DNA of 64,000 bases from Desulfuromonas acetoxidans DSM 684 (GTDB lineage Bacteria > Desulfobacterota > Desulfuromonadia > Desulfuromonadales > Desulfuromonadaceae), in contig NZ_AAEW02000008.1 of the NCBI RefSeq assembly GCF_000167355.1, positions 123,501-187,500 on the forward strand. The letters are read 5' to 3'. Within the stretch, counting starts at the first letter, position 1, and every line of letters begins with the position of its first letter. Positions 18,831 through 27,393 of this stretch are shown in pieces. The position numbers and the translations under genes were made by a program. The notes under the pieces are model-generated. The model was not told the DNA's origin, did no database searches, and was given only the letters and a program-made list of their open reading frames with translations.

Positions 18831-19279
18831 TTACGGTGCAACAGACTCTCCATAACATCATTGATATGCTGTTTAACCTGCCCCACCTGCAATTGATCTT
18901 CGTCAGCTTTATGATGTTGGTGTTTGGCCTGGCAGTATGGCGTCTGCAACGGCGGGTCCATGATGAAACCCGTCGTCGTGAAGAAGCCGATCGCCAGTTG
19001 CTCAACGCCCTGCAACGTCTGACCCGGCTCGAAGATCAGATCGAACAAGGTGGCTCCGGCAAAGAACGCAATTTTGAACGCAGTCTCGATCATGCCGAGC
19101 TGAAAAACCGTTTGCAGACCCCTCCGGCAACATCGGGTAATCCACCGAATAAATACCGTCATGTTGCAGCGTTGGCTGAGCAGGGGATGGACGAAAAGCA
19201 GATAGCCGACGTGTTGCACATCTCCATTGCGGAAGCTTCGCAACTCATCTCCCTCTCACGCATTGCCTGCAGCGAATAA
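18827..19279 (+). CDS. Membrane-anchored coiled-coil protein with C-terminal HTH-like segment
   Basis: 150 residues: one membrane helix (about 20-40, LQLIFVSFMMLVFGLAVW), a charged coiled coil (RRRVHDETRRREEADRQLL), a linker and a C-terminal helix-turn-helix-like part (YRHVAALAEQGMDEKQIADV ... HISIAEASQLISLSR). Small proteins of this design (DUF2802/YlxL-like) often follow fliA; function is unknown. The GTG at 18827 overlaps the fliA stop; a GTG at 18836 with GAGGTG upstream is an equally good start. Confidence 0.75.
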   Translation: MITVQQTLHNIIDMLFNLPHLQLIFVSFMMLVFGLAVWRLQRRVHDETRRREEADRQLLNALQRLTRLEDQIEQGGSGKERNFERSLDHAELKNRLQTPPATSGNPPNKYRHVAALAEQGMDEKQIADVLHISIAEASQLISLSRIACSE

Positions 19280-19500
19280 TCCTGCCCGAACATGTCGTTT
19301 CCAAGGTCTTTCCCCTGGGTCTCTCTCCGACCAGCACGGGATCTATTTCGTCTGTGGCCTGAAGAAATTTATCTGATTGTTCCCTGGTTGCCACGCATAA
19401 TTGCGACGGCTGATTTGGCTCCGTCGAGACGTTTGCGGCCTTGAGAATAAGAGTCGACACAATTTCGCCCCATATTCATCCGCTAAATTGATGCCTCCCC

Positions 19501-19528
19501 TAAAGTTTTCCTGCCAACAGGTCGACAT
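19501..19528 (+). promoter_or_regulatory. Sigma-28-like promoter upstream of flgF
   Basis: TAAAGTTT (19501-19508), 12 bases, GTCGACAT (19521-19528) resembles TAAAGTTT-N11/12-GCCGATAA. It lies about 35 bases before flgF in the 282-base fliA-orf/flgF gap, which otherwise shows nothing recognisable. The -10 half is the weaker half (5 of 8). Confidence 0.5.
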
Positions 19529-19561
19529 GTCAGTTAACGATCAATCAACCAGGAGTAACTT

Positions 19562-20290
19562 ATGAGTTCCGGGATTTACGCGACCCTCAGTGGTGCCGTT
19601 GCCAGAATGCAGACTGTCGATGTCGTGACCAACAACCTCTCCAATGCCAACACGCTCGGCTATAAAAAAGACCGAGTTCAATTCAGTGCGGTTTTGGACA
19701 GCGCCAAGCAGAACCAGCAGGCCGGTGGCGTGAACTATTCATACGTCGAAGTAGCTAAAACGGATTATTCGCAAGGCGTGTTGATCGATACCCGCAATGA
19801 GTATGATGTGGCCATTAACGGCAATGGCTTTTTCAAAGTTCGCAATCCTGATGACGGTGAGATCTATTTTACCCGCCTCGGAGCCCTTGATCGGGAACCG
19901 GACGGTACGTTGATCACCCGTACCGGCGAATTTGTGTTGAGCCCGGCCAATGAAACCATTGTGCTCCCTGAAGGGGACTTTGTCATTGATGAGCGTGGCC
20001 GTATTCTCGGCAACGAGGGTGTGGTGGATGAGCTGGCGTTGGTTGATCCGGATCCGGACTTGTTGATTAAACAAGGTAATGGCCGCTACAGCTATGATGG
20101 CGATATGCGGGTCGTTCCCAACAGTACCGACAGCCAGGTGATGCAGGGCCATCTTGAACAGTCCAATGTCAAGGCGATTGAGGAAACGACTTTGATGATG
20201 ACCAGCCTGCGCGCCTTTGAAAATTATCAGAAAGCGATGAAAAACTATTTCACTCTCGAGAGCAAAGTGAACGAAATCGGCTCTCTTTAA
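19562..20290 (+). CDS. flgF: FlgF, proximal rod protein
   Basis: 242 residues with the N-terminal rod motif SGIYATLSGAVARMQTVDV and NNLSNANTLGYKKDR, a YDVAINGNGFFKV core, and a C-terminal QGHLEQSNVKAIEETTLMM / YQKAMKNYFTLESKVNEIGSL tail. FlgF is part of the periplasmic rod. CAGGAG upstream of ATG. Distinguished from flgG by shorter length and by order (flgF before flgG). Confidence 0.93.
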   Translation: MSSGIYATLSGAVARMQTVDVVTNNLSNANTLGYKKDRVQFSAVLDSAKQNQQAGGVNYSYVEVAKTDYSQGVLIDTRNEYDVAINGNGFFKVRNPDDGEIYFTRLGALDREPDGTLITRTGEFVLSPANETIVLPEGDFVIDERGRILGNEGVVDELALVDPDPDLLIKQGNGRYSYDGDMRVVPNSTDSQVMQGHLEQSNVKAIEETTLMMTSLRAFENYQKAMKNYFTLESKVNEIGSL

Positions 20291-20348
20291 TTATCAGAGT
20301 TATTCAGTTTCACAATAAAGAGTTTATTCAGCAACAGGAGACAGGGGT

Positions 20349-21134
20349 ATGATCAGAGCATTATGGACCGCCGCCACCGGCATGGATTCGCAACAGACGA
20401 ATATTGATGTGATTGCCAACAACCTGGCCAACGTCAACACCAGCGGTTTCAAAAAAAGCCGTGCGGATTTTCAGGAGTTGCTCTATCAGGTCAGCAAAAC
20501 TCCCGGCAGTTCCACCTCGGCCGATACCGTGTCGCCGACCGGTATTCAGGTTGGTCTTGGTTCGCGAACCGCTGCCGTGCAAAAAGTGTTTAGCACCGGC
20601 GATATGATGCAGACGGAAAATGAGCTGGATCTGGCCATTGAAGGTCGTGGTTTCTTTCAGGTCGAAATGCCTGACGGAACCACCGCTTATACCCGTTCCG
20701 GTGCGCTGAAAAAAGATGGCGACGGACGTCTGACCACCTCGGAAGGGTACCTGTTGACACCGCAGATTGTCATTCCTGAAAATACCACCAGCATCTCCAT
20801 CGGTCAGGATGGTACCGTGGATGTTTTCCTCGATGGTGAGTCCACCTCCACGGAAATCGGTGTGATTGAGATGGCGATTTTCAGTAATGAATCGGGTTTG
20901 CGTAGTCTTGGTCGCAACCTGTTTGCTGAAACGCTCTCCTCGGGTGTTGCGAACACCGGAATCCCCGGCGAAAATGGTCTTGGGACATTATCGCAGGGCT
21001 ATCTTGAAGGGTCCAACGTCAGCGTCATGGAAGAGATGGTTAATATGATCGCCGGTCAACGGGCTTATGAGGTCAATTCCAAGGCCATTCAGACTGCCGA
21101 TGAAATGCTGCAAATGACCAATAATCTGATCTAA
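20349..21134 (+). CDS. flgG: FlgG, distal rod protein
   Basis: 261 residues, the standard length. [20 protein letters not shown] is the classical FlgG N-terminus; [19 protein letters not shown] and the C-terminal [20 protein letters not shown] / [20 protein letters not shown] complete the family pattern. Forms the distal rod through peptidoglycan and the P- and L-rings encoded downstream. CAGGAGA ribosome site. Confidence 0.97.
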   Translation: MIRALWTAATGMDSQQTNIDVIANNLANVNTSGFKKSRADFQELLYQVSKTPGSSTSADTVSPTGIQVGLGSRTAAVQKVFSTGDMMQTENELDLAIEGRGFFQVEMPDGTTAYTRSGALKKDGDGRLTTSEGYLLTPQIVIPENTTSISIGQDGTVDVFLDGESTSTEIGVIEMAIFSNESGLRSLGRNLFAETLSSGVANTGIPGENGLGTLSQGYLEGSNVSVMEEMVNMIAGQRAYEVNSKAIQTADEMLQMTNNLI

Positions 21135-21140
21135 GGTTGC

Positions 21141-21875
21141 ATGGTGCGGATTCTCTCGGACAAAAACAGATTTTTCTGGCTGCTCCTAGTCAGCATGGTG
21201 ATTGGCTTGCTGTGGAGCTCCCTGGCGGTTGCCGGTGGAACCACAATTACCAATCAGGATATCCAGCGCACCATCAAGACTTATCTGAACAAGGCCCAAC
21301 AGCGCATTAACCATGTTGATTACACGTTTGAGCCGTATTCCAAGGAGGATTCTTTTACTCTTCCGGCAGGTAAATTGCGAATAGATGTGTTGCCAGCCGT
21401 TAAAAAGATCATTGGCAGCCGCCATTTCACCGTGGTCTATCGGGTCGATGGGCGCACTGTCAAATCGGTCACGGTTCGCGGCAAGTTGCTCGTCAAGGCC
21501 GATGTGGTGGTGGCGCAACAGTCGCTTAAACGTGGGACGATTATTTCCGCCGAAGATGTCAGTTTGGTTCACCTGGATGTTTCGCGGATCCGTGAACCTA
21601 TTTTTGACCTGAAAAATGTGGTGGGAAAACTCGTTGCCCGCAATGTACGTGCCGGTCAGCCGGTGGAGTTCAAGAGTGTGGAAACACCGCCACTGGTCCA
21701 CAAAGGCAGCTTTGTCAAATTGGTCGCCCGCCGCAGCGGCATGATGTTGACGGCGATCGGCATTGCCCTGGAAGACGGCAGCAAGGGCGAAGTGATTCGG
21801 GTGCAAAACAACAGATCGAAAAAAGTGGTTATGGCTCAGGTCGTTGGGCCGGATCTGGTCGAAGTGGAGTTTTAA
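21141..21875 (+). CDS. flgA: FlgA, P-ring assembly chaperone
   Basis: 244 residues with a signal peptide (FFWLLLVSMVIGLLWSSLAVAG) and a C-terminal SAF/FlgA domain (LKRGTIISAEDVSLVHLDVS ... ARNVRAGQPVEFKSV ... GDIIRVQN-like GEVIRVQNNRSKKVV). FlgA is a periplasmic chaperone for FlgI. The placement between flgG and flgH is common in delta-proteobacteria. The ATG lies 6 bases after the flgG stop. Confidence 0.93.
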   Translation: MVRILSDKNRFFWLLLVSMVIGLLWSSLAVAGGTTITNQDIQRTIKTYLNKAQQRINHVDYTFEPYSKEDSFTLPAGKLRIDVLPAVKKIIGSRHFTVVYRVDGRTVKSVTVRGKLLVKADVVVAQQSLKRGTIISAEDVSLVHLDVSRIREPIFDLKNVVGKLVARNVRAGQPVEFKSVETPPLVHKGSFVKLVARRSGMMLTAIGIALEDGSKGEVIRVQNNRSKKVVMAQVVGPDLVEVEF

Positions 21876-21876
21876 C

Positions 21877-22578
21877 ATGAAACAGATGTGGCAACGGATT
21901 CCATACCTTTTGATGCTTGTAGCGGGTGTTGTCGCCTGTGCACCGGTGCAACCGAGAGATGCTGAAATCTCCAAGCCGGTCACCATGGAAACTCCCGAGA
22001 TTGAGGCACCGCAGCCCAAGACACCCGGCTCCTTGTGGACGACGGGTAACGGCAGTCTGTTTGTTGATAACCGGGCCAGTCGTGTCGGCGATATTCTCAC
22101 CGTGGCCATCTACGAGCAGGCCGAAGCCAGCAAGCAAGCGACCACATCCACGGGCCGAACTACCTCCGCCAGTGCCGATATTACCAGCTTGTTTGGCCTG
22201 GAATCCAATCTCGCCAACTTGAACAGTAACATTGATCCGGCCAATCTGGTCAGTGCCGGATATACCAACGATTTTCAGGGTAGTGGCAGTACCACCCGGA
22301 AAGAAGATCTGGTCGCGACATTGACAACCCGAGTGGTTGAAGTGTTGCCGAACGGCACTCTGCGTATTTCCGGGAGTAAAAGTGTTACCGTCAACCATGA
22401 ACGACAGTTGATTCACCTGTCCGGTATTGTCCGCCAGGAAGATATCACCCCGGAAAACCTTATTGACTCAAAGTATGTTCTTGATGCCAATATTGTCTAT
22501 ACCGGTAAAGGTGTGATTGACGATAAACAGAAGCCGGGTTGGTTGCTGCGGTTACTGGATACGGTAACACCATTTTAA
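21877..22578 (+). CDS. flgH: FlgH, L-ring lipoprotein
   Basis: 233 residues from ATG 21877 (GTGGAG upstream). A lipoprotein signal peptide ends in VVAC with lipidated Cys21. Conserved WTTGNGSLFVDNRASRVGDI and LTTRVVEVLPNGTLRISGSK and the C-terminal GKGVIDDKQKPGWLLRLLD are FlgH hallmarks. Forms the outer-membrane L-ring, proof of a Gram-negative envelope. Confidence 0.96.
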   Translation: MKQMWQRIPYLLMLVAGVVACAPVQPRDAEISKPVTMETPEIEAPQPKTPGSLWTTGNGSLFVDNRASRVGDILTVAIYEQAEASKQATTSTGRTTSASADITSLFGLESNLANLNSNIDPANLVSAGYTNDFQGSGSTTRKEDLVATLTTRVVEVLPNGTLRISGSKSVTVNHERQLIHLSGIVRQEDITPENLIDSKYVLDANIVYTGKGVIDDKQKPGWLLRLLDTVTPF

Positions 22579-22616
22579 GTGTGTTGCCTCGGGTTGATAG
22601 CCCGCAGGAGTTGAGA

Positions 22617-23723
22617 ATGACAAAACGTGTTCACATCGTGATTATAGCTCTGGTCCTCTTCAGCCTGTCCTGCTCGACAGGGCTGGCCAGTCGCATTAAG
22701 GATCTGGCCGATATTGAAGGGGTGCGGACCAATCAACTGGTTGGTTATGGTTTGGTCGTGGGTCTGAATGGTACCGGTGACAGTTCCAGTACCGAATTTA
22801 CCATCCAATCTCTCGTCAATATGATGGAACGGCTTGGCATGCGTGTAGAACGCGATAAGGTCAAAGTTGATAACGTTGCCGCTGTCATGGTGACCGCCGA
22901 ACTGCCGGCATTTGCCAAAGCCGGTAGTGCCATTGATGTGCTGGTCTCCTCCATCGGTGATGCTGACAGCCTGGTGGGCGGCACGTTATTGATGACGCCG
23001 CTCAAAGCTCCGGACGGTAATGTCTATGCGGTTGCTCAGGGGGCTCTTGCTGTTGGTGCACTCTCTTTTGGCGGTAAAGCCGCCAAGGTGCAGAAGAATC
23101 ATCCGACGGTGGGGCGTATCCCTTCCGGTGCGATCGTAGAACGGGAAGTTCCTTTCCGGTTACCTGAAAATCGTGCCCTTAATTACCGCCTGCGCACCGC
23201 TGATTTTACCACAGTGAGCCGTATGGCCGATGTTGTGAATGGCTATTTCGGCCAACCTCTGGCACATGCCCTTGATAGTGGTTCTCTGCAGGTGATCGTG
23301 GCCGATGAGTATGCCGACTCACTGGTTGAATTTATTGCCCGGGTCGAGCATCTGGAAGTTCAGCCGGATATGATTGCCAAGATCATTGTTAATGAACGCA
23401 GTGGCACCATTGTTATGGGGGAACATGTCCGTCTGTCGACGGTTGCCGTGTCCCACGGTAACCTCAACTTGGTCATCAATGACTCGGCACTGGTTTCCCA
23501 ACCGTCGCCTCTTTCTGAAACTGGGAACACTGTTGAAGTGCCGCAAACCGATATCAGCGTGTCCGAAGATCGCGGCAACCTAGTCGTCTTGCCGATGGGG
23601 GTTAGTATCGGCGATGTGGCCCGTGCCCTCAATGCCATTGGCGCGACACCTCGTGACCTGATTGCAATTTTCCAGGCGATCAAAGCTGCCGGGGCCTTGC
23701 ATGCCGAGTTGGAGATTCTTTAA
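22617..23723 (+). CDS. flgI: FlgI, P-ring protein
   Basis: 368 residues from ATG 22617 with CAGGAG upstream; signal peptide to about residue 26. SRIKDLADIEGVRTNQLVGY and GLVVGLNGTGDSS are diagnostic, as is the C-terminal GVSIGDVARALNAIGATPRD. Builds the periplasmic P-ring around the rod. In most clusters flgJ follows directly; here an opposite-strand sugar gene and a repeat intervene. Confidence 0.97.
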   Translation: MTKRVHIVIIALVLFSLSCSTGLASRIKDLADIEGVRTNQLVGYGLVVGLNGTGDSSSTEFTIQSLVNMMERLGMRVERDKVKVDNVAAVMVTAELPAFAKAGSAIDVLVSSIGDADSLVGGTLLMTPLKAPDGNVYAVAQGALAVGALSFGGKAAKVQKNHPTVGRIPSGAIVEREVPFRLPENRALNYRLRTADFTTVSRMADVVNGYFGQPLAHALDSGSLQVIVADEYADSLVEFIARVEHLEVQPDMIAKIIVNERSGTIVMGEHVRLSTVAVSHGNLNLVINDSALVSQPSPLSETGNTVEVPQTDISVSEDRGNLVVLPMGVSIGDVARALNAIGATPRDLIAIFQAIKAAGALHAELEIL

Positions 23724-23756
23724 ACGGTTCTCACCACGGTGGACTAAACGAAAAGA

Positions 23757-23789
23757 GGGGGGCTTGTCTGTTGCAGACAAGCTCCCTTT
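23757..23789. terminator. Terminator between convergent flgI and manC
   Basis: GGGGGCTTGTCTG and CAGACAAGCTCCC form a 13-bp stem (one G-T pair) with a 3-base loop, followed by TTTGTTGTT. It lies between the two convergent stop codons and can serve both. Confidence 0.8.
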
Positions 23790-23793
23790 GTTG

Positions 23794-25209
23794 TTATCGG
23801 CCGTAATTGTCTTCGAAACGAACGATGTCATCTTCCCCCAAGTAACTTCCCGATTGAATTTCGATCAATTCCAGAGGAATTTTGCCGGGATTTTCCAGGC
23901 GGTGCCTGGTTCCCAGAGGGATGTAGGTTGACTGGTTTTCCGTCAAAGTCAGAACCTCATCGCCGCGGGTGATTTTTGCCGTGCCCTTGACGATCACCCA
24001 GTGTTCGGCACGATGATGGTGCATTTGCAATGACAGACTGGCGCCGGGCTTCACCGTAATGTGCTTGACCTGAAACCTGTCAGCATGGTCGATACTTTCG
24101 TACCACCCCCACGGTCTGGCCACTTTTTGCGGTGTGTCGGCTTCCGCGCGGCCCAGGCTGGTCAGTTGCTGGACGATCTGCTTGATCTCCTGTGCTCTGT
24201 CGCGATGGGCGACCAGGATGGCATCCGAGGTTTCGACGATGATCAGGTTATCCACGCCCACAGCACTGAGCAGGCGGCTGGTGCCGTGCAGGTAGCTGTT
24301 GCTGACATCGTGGGTCAGCACATCACCTCGAATGACATTGTTGTGGTGATCTTTGTCACCGATCTCCCACAAGCTGGACCAGGAGCCGACGTCGTTCCAT
24401 CCGGCATCCAACGGCACGACAATGGCATCCGAGACCTTTTCCATCACCGCATAGTCAATGGAGATACTGGTGCAATCAGCAAAGGCTTCCGCGCCAACAC
24501 GGACGAAGTCCAAATCTTTCTGTGCCGCGCGCAGCGCCTTGTGGCAGCAGGTCACAATCTCTGGCTCGAAACGCTCAAGTTCTTCAAGATAGCGGGCTGC
24601 TTGAAACATAAACATGCCACTGTTCCAATAGTAATCGCCGCTATCCACGTAGTCTTGGGCCGTGGGCAAGTCGGGTTTTTCAACAAAAGAGTTGATGGTG
24701 AAAACAGGCAGCGGGGATGTTTGGATCGATGTGCCCTTTTGGATGTAGCCATAGCCGGTCTCCGGGCAGGTCGGAACAATGCCGAATGTGGCCAGCATCC
24801 CTTGCTCAACATGATCACTCAGGGCTTTGATTGCATCGCACAGTGCTTCGGGATGGGCAATGCTGTGATCGGCCGGCAAGACCAGCAGCGTCGCCTTTGT
24901 GTCCACCTTCAAAGCCTGCAGGGCTGCCAGAGCCACTGCCGGTGCTGTGTTTCTGCCAACAGGCTCCAGCAGAATTGCCGACGGTTGTTGATCGATCTGG
25001 CGCAGTTGTTCAGCGACCATGAAGCGATGCTCTTCATTGCAGACGACAATGGGCGCCGCAACCCCATCAAGACCTGATAAGCGTAGAGCGGTCTGTTGCA
25101 ACATGGTTTTCTGGTCCGTTAACGGTAACAGCTGTTTGGGGTGAACGGAGCGGGACAGGGGCCACAACCGGGTTCCGGAGCCGCCCGACAGAAGTACGGG
25201 GATAATCAT
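23794..25209 (-). CDS. manC: Bifunctional mannose-1-phosphate guanylyltransferase / mannose-6-phosphate isomerase
   Basis: 471 residues, typical of type II ManC/AlgA/CpsB. N-terminal nucleotidyltransferase with LLSGGSGTRLWPLSRSVHPKQ; C-terminal cupin isomerase domain with RPWGWYESIDHADRF, the metal-binding QMHHHRAEHWVIVKGTA and a final ESIDHG-type region. Makes GDP-mannose, the donor for O-antigen, exopolysaccharide and some flagellin glycans. It is the only gene on the minus strand inside the flagellar cluster and splits flgI from flgJ. The ATG is at 25209; a palindromic repeat lies 42 bases upstream of it. Confidence 0.94.
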   Translation of the reverse strand: MIIPVLLSGGSGTRLWPLSRSVHPKQLLPLTDQKTMLQQTALRLSGLDGVAAPIVVCNEEHRFMVAEQLRQIDQQPSAILLEPVGRNTAPAVALAALQALKVDTKATLLVLPADHSIAHPEALCDAIKALSDHVEQGMLATFGIVPTCPETGYGYIQKGTSIQTSPLPVFTINSFVEKPDLPTAQDYVDSGDYYWNSGMFMFQAARYLEELERFEPEIVTCCHKALRAAQKDLDFVRVGAEAFADCTSISIDYAVMEKVSDAIVVPLDAGWNDVGSWSSLWEIGDKDHHNNVIRGDVLTHDVSNSYLHGTSRLLSAVGVDNLIIVETSDAILVAHRDRAQEIKQIVQQLTSLGRAEADTPQKVARPWGWYESIDHADRFQVKHITVKPGASLSLQMHHHRAEHWVIVKGTAKITRGDEVLTLTENQSTYIPLGTRHRLENPGKIPLELIEIQSGSYLGEDDIVRFEDNYGR

Positions 25210-25250
25210 AAAAAGGTCCTTTATCGTCCTTGCTCAAAGGGGTGCATTGC

Positions 25251-25410
25251 CTAGCAGGGTGTTGAAAAAGTCCCATCCGGGGCCTTTTCAGCGACGCAAG
25301 TCGAAAATGCGATTTCCGTCTTGCTTACAAAATCAAGCACTTGAAAACATGTCCTTGATTTTGGTCGCCCGTCCATGGGCTCCATAGGCTGTTTTTCAAC
25401 AGCCTGCTAG
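25251..25410. repeat. 160-bp palindromic repeat element (MITE/REP-like)
   Basis: Terminal inverted repeats CTAGCAGGGTGTTGAAAAA (left) and TTTTTCAACAGCCTGCTAG (right) bound the element. Inside are further complementary blocks, notably CAAAATCAAG and CTTGATTTTG. No coding capacity. A decayed relative lies at 2341-2462, so it is a dispersed family. Such elements with GTTGAAAAA/TTTTTCAAC ends are common between genes in Desulfuromonadales genomes (recollection, not searched). Confidence 0.8.
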
Positions 25411-25552
25411 GGTGTTATTTTTTTGTAGAGGTTAGCATACTCTGATTTTTTCGCCTGATAAAATCAGCGTGAATATTGGTTTTTCGAGCGATGGGAATAC
25501 TCATCGTCGTAACTCTGGAGGTGTTTTGGACGGTTGAAATGGTCTTTTTTTC

Positions 25553-25579
25553 TAAAGACTTGGCTGTCACACCCGATAA
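25553..25579 (+). promoter_or_regulatory. Sigma-28-like promoter of flgJ
   Basis: TAAAGACT (25553-25560), 11 bases, CCCGATAA (25572-25579): 7 of 8 matches to the -10 consensus GCCGATAA at canonical spacing. Predicted start near 25586, giving a ~32-base leader before the flgJ ATG. Confidence 0.72.
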
Positions 25580-25617
25580 GAGCAATGACAGTAAACGATT
25601 TCACACGAGAGGCTATT

Positions 25618-25914
25618 ATGAATCTCCATGTCGACCCACGCATGTACACCGATCAAACCAACAACCTGACCAATACCTCTTCCTCCCAGCAGGGCCATCA
25701 GTTGGAAAAAACCTGTGAGGAGTTTGAAGCCGTGATGGTTCAGATGATGTTCAAAGCTATGCGTGGCGCCCAGCCCGAGGGCGGTCTGGTCGAAAAAGAT
25801 AACGCCAGCGAGATCTATCAGGATCTTTTCGATGGTGAAGTTGCTCGGGAGATGGCTCACAACCAGAGCATGGGAATTGGCAGCAAGCTTTATGAGCAGC
25901 TTTCAAAAGAGTAG
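25618..25914 (+). CDS. flgJ: FlgJ-type rod-binding protein (no muramidase domain)
   Basis: 98 residues from ATG 25618 (GAGAGG upstream). It contains only the rod-binding half of FlgJ: EKTCEEFEAVMVQMMFKAM ... GLVEKDNASEIYQDLFDGE ... MGIGSKLYEQLSK. The peptidoglycan-hydrolase half of enterobacterial FlgJ is absent, as in many delta- and epsilon-proteobacteria. Has its own sigma-28-like promoter, consistent with separation from flgI by manC. Confidence 0.92.
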   Translation: MNLHVDPRMYTDQTNNLTNTSSSQQGHQLEKTCEEFEAVMVQMMFKAMRGAQPEGGLVEKDNASEIYQDLFDGEVAREMAHNQSMGIGSKLYEQLSKE

Positions 25915-26101
25915 TGTGACGTTTCTGTTGCGATGTCAAAATTTCGATTTCCGCGCAAAAATATGATTTAAAAGGTGTTCTTCCTGAGCACTTCGGCTCT
26001 CTTTGTTAATGCGATTATGTGTGGTGATTCTGCGGTTGGTGCTGTTGCTGCACCTGTGGGCTGAAAAAGCGCATGTTTTTTATAAAAGCGATTGTTTTCG
26101 C

Positions 26102-26129
26102 TAAAGTTCTGCGCCAAACCCGACGATAA
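26102..26129 (+). promoter_or_regulatory. Sigma-28-like promoter of the flgM-flgN-flgK-flgL-csrA-fliW unit
   Basis: TAAAGTTC (26102-26109), 12 bases, GACGATAA (26122-26129; 7 of 8 to GCCGATAA). Predicted start about 26136, some 50 bases before the orf at 26189. The remainder of the 275-base gap after flgJ shows no gene. Confidence 0.72.
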
Positions 26130-26188
26130 AATAGCCAAGTAAAAAAGAAGATAGTTCTTTTTTCCACTATGTTACAAAGGGGTTCATC

Positions 26189-26647
26189 ATGACAACAGCA
26201 CTGCCGATCCAGTTTACATCAGAGTTTACGACCGTGCCGCTGTTGTCCGCGTCGCCGAGGCCGACAGCTTCAGGACGGCACGGATTGAGCCGTTCCGAGC
26301 GAGGCATGATTAAAAATGCCGTCGTTGGGATTGTTCAACAGCAACGTTCAGTGTTGAACATGTTGTGTGGTCATGGTGAAATCTCTGAAGAGACCATTGA
26401 AACACTGGTCGGCGAAGAGGGCTATTTCGGCCCGGAATCCTGTGCCCAGCGTATGGTTGAGCAGTTGACACAACTGATGCAACGCGACCTGGAGTTCTCT
26501 TCCCTGATCGCCAACGAAGTGATCGACTGCTGCCGCCGTTTTCAATACGGCAATGGTCATGAGCTTTCCCGACTCAGTGAAGAAACGTTTCAACGGATTT
26601 ATGAAAAAATAACCCAGCGATGGATTGAGTTACCTCAAAACGGATAA
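26189..26647 (+). CDS. Uncharacterised protein at the head of the late flagellar operon
   Basis: 152 residues, predicted soluble and largely helical; no signal peptide or membrane helix. The first ~35 residues are low-complexity (T, S, P, A) like an export-type disordered tail; the rest (SRSERGMIKNAVVGIVQQQR onward, two Cys in IDCCRRF) is compact. ATG preceded by AAAGGGG. Location between a sigma-28-like promoter and flgM, and close spacing, suggest a flagellar role such as a chaperone or regulator. I do not recognise the family. Confidence 0.8.
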   Translation: MTTALPIQFTSEFTTVPLLSASPRPTASGRHGLSRSERGMIKNAVVGIVQQQRSVLNMLCGHGEISEETIETLVGEEGYFGPESCAQRMVEQLTQLMQRDLEFSSLIANEVIDCCRRFQYGNGHELSRLSEETFQRIYEKITQRWIELPQNG

Positions 26648-26671
26648 TTACAGCAGAAAACAGGTGATGTT

Positions 26672-27046
26672 ATGACGATGAGAATTGATGGCGACAAAGG
26701 GTTGATCCCGCAAAATTCGGTGAAAAAAACCCAACAGCAGCAGGGAGCCAAAGACGCGGAGAAAGGTGCGGCCAGTGACAAGGTGAGCTTCTCCTCTGTC
26801 TTGCAACAGGCAGGGCAGACCCAGGAAACCGCAGCTCCGTTGAAAGCGCAGCCTCTCGAAGGGCTGAATGCACCGCTTCTCAATGCCCCGGCGTATGTCC
26901 AGGATGTCAATGAAACCCAGGAAACAGCACGGGCAGCTAAAGTTGAAGAGCTCAAAGCTCAGATTGCGGATGGTTCCTACCAGCCGGATTTGAAAAAAGT
27001 GGCCGGAAGTCTGCTTAAGTTTATTGCTGAAGGACGTCAGGTATGA
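26672..27046 (+). CDS. flgM: FlgM, anti-sigma-28 factor
   Basis: 124 residues, longer than the usual ~90-100. A disordered Q/K/A-rich N-terminal half, which FlgM needs for export, precedes the sigma-binding C-terminal helices KVEELKAQIADGSYQPD and LKKVAGSLLKFIAEG. Holds FliA inactive until the hook is complete and FlgM is secreted. Alternative ATG at 26678. Overlaps flgN (ATGA), the normal flgM-flgN pair. Confidence 0.9.
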   Translation: MTMRIDGDKGLIPQNSVKKTQQQQGAKDAEKGAASDKVSFSSVLQQAGQTQETAAPLKAQPLEGLNAPLLNAPAYVQDVNETQETARAAKVEELKAQIADGSYQPDLKKVAGSLLKFIAEGRQV

Positions 27047-27393
27047 CACGCACGATTCACGAACAGCTGCAAGCCTTACACGATGTGATCATCGAAGAGC
27101 GTGAGTGCGCCAAAGCTTTGGATGTCGTCGCTCTGCAGGCCGTAACGCAACGTAAAGATGCGTTACTTGCGCAGCTCGAACTTGAAGGGGACTTGTCCCC
27201 GGAAGATCGCCAGTTGGCTGACACGATCCGTTTTGAAAATCGTCGCAATGCCTATCTGCTGTGGTCCGCGCTCAACTGGATTCGTGAATCGATGGAGTTT
27301 TTTGGACGCAAAACGGTACCCGATGCCTATACCCCGGCCGGTGGCATGGTGAGTAAAGGGATGGGGGGCCGACTTCTGTCCGGGAGGGTGTAA
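27043..27393 (+). CDS. flgN: FlgN, chaperone for FlgK/FlgL
   Basis: 116 residues, helical, with DVIIEERECAKALDVVALQA and a C-terminal AYTPAGGMVSKGMGGRLLSG tail (the Y..G pattern typical of FlgN). Located between flgM and flgK, its substrate gene, with 4-base and 1-base overlaps. Sequence conservation in FlgN is low, so context carries much of the call. Confidence 0.87.
   Translation: MTRTIHEQLQALHDVIIEERECAKALDVVALQAVTQRKDALLAQLELEGDLSPEDRQLADTIRFENRRNAYLLWSALNWIRESMEFFGRKTVPDAYTPAGGMVSKGMGGRLLSGRV

Noticed and set aside
24061..25077. Long plus-strand open frame opposite manC
   Set aside because: It is the mirror of a well-supported ManC; its translation has no family character.
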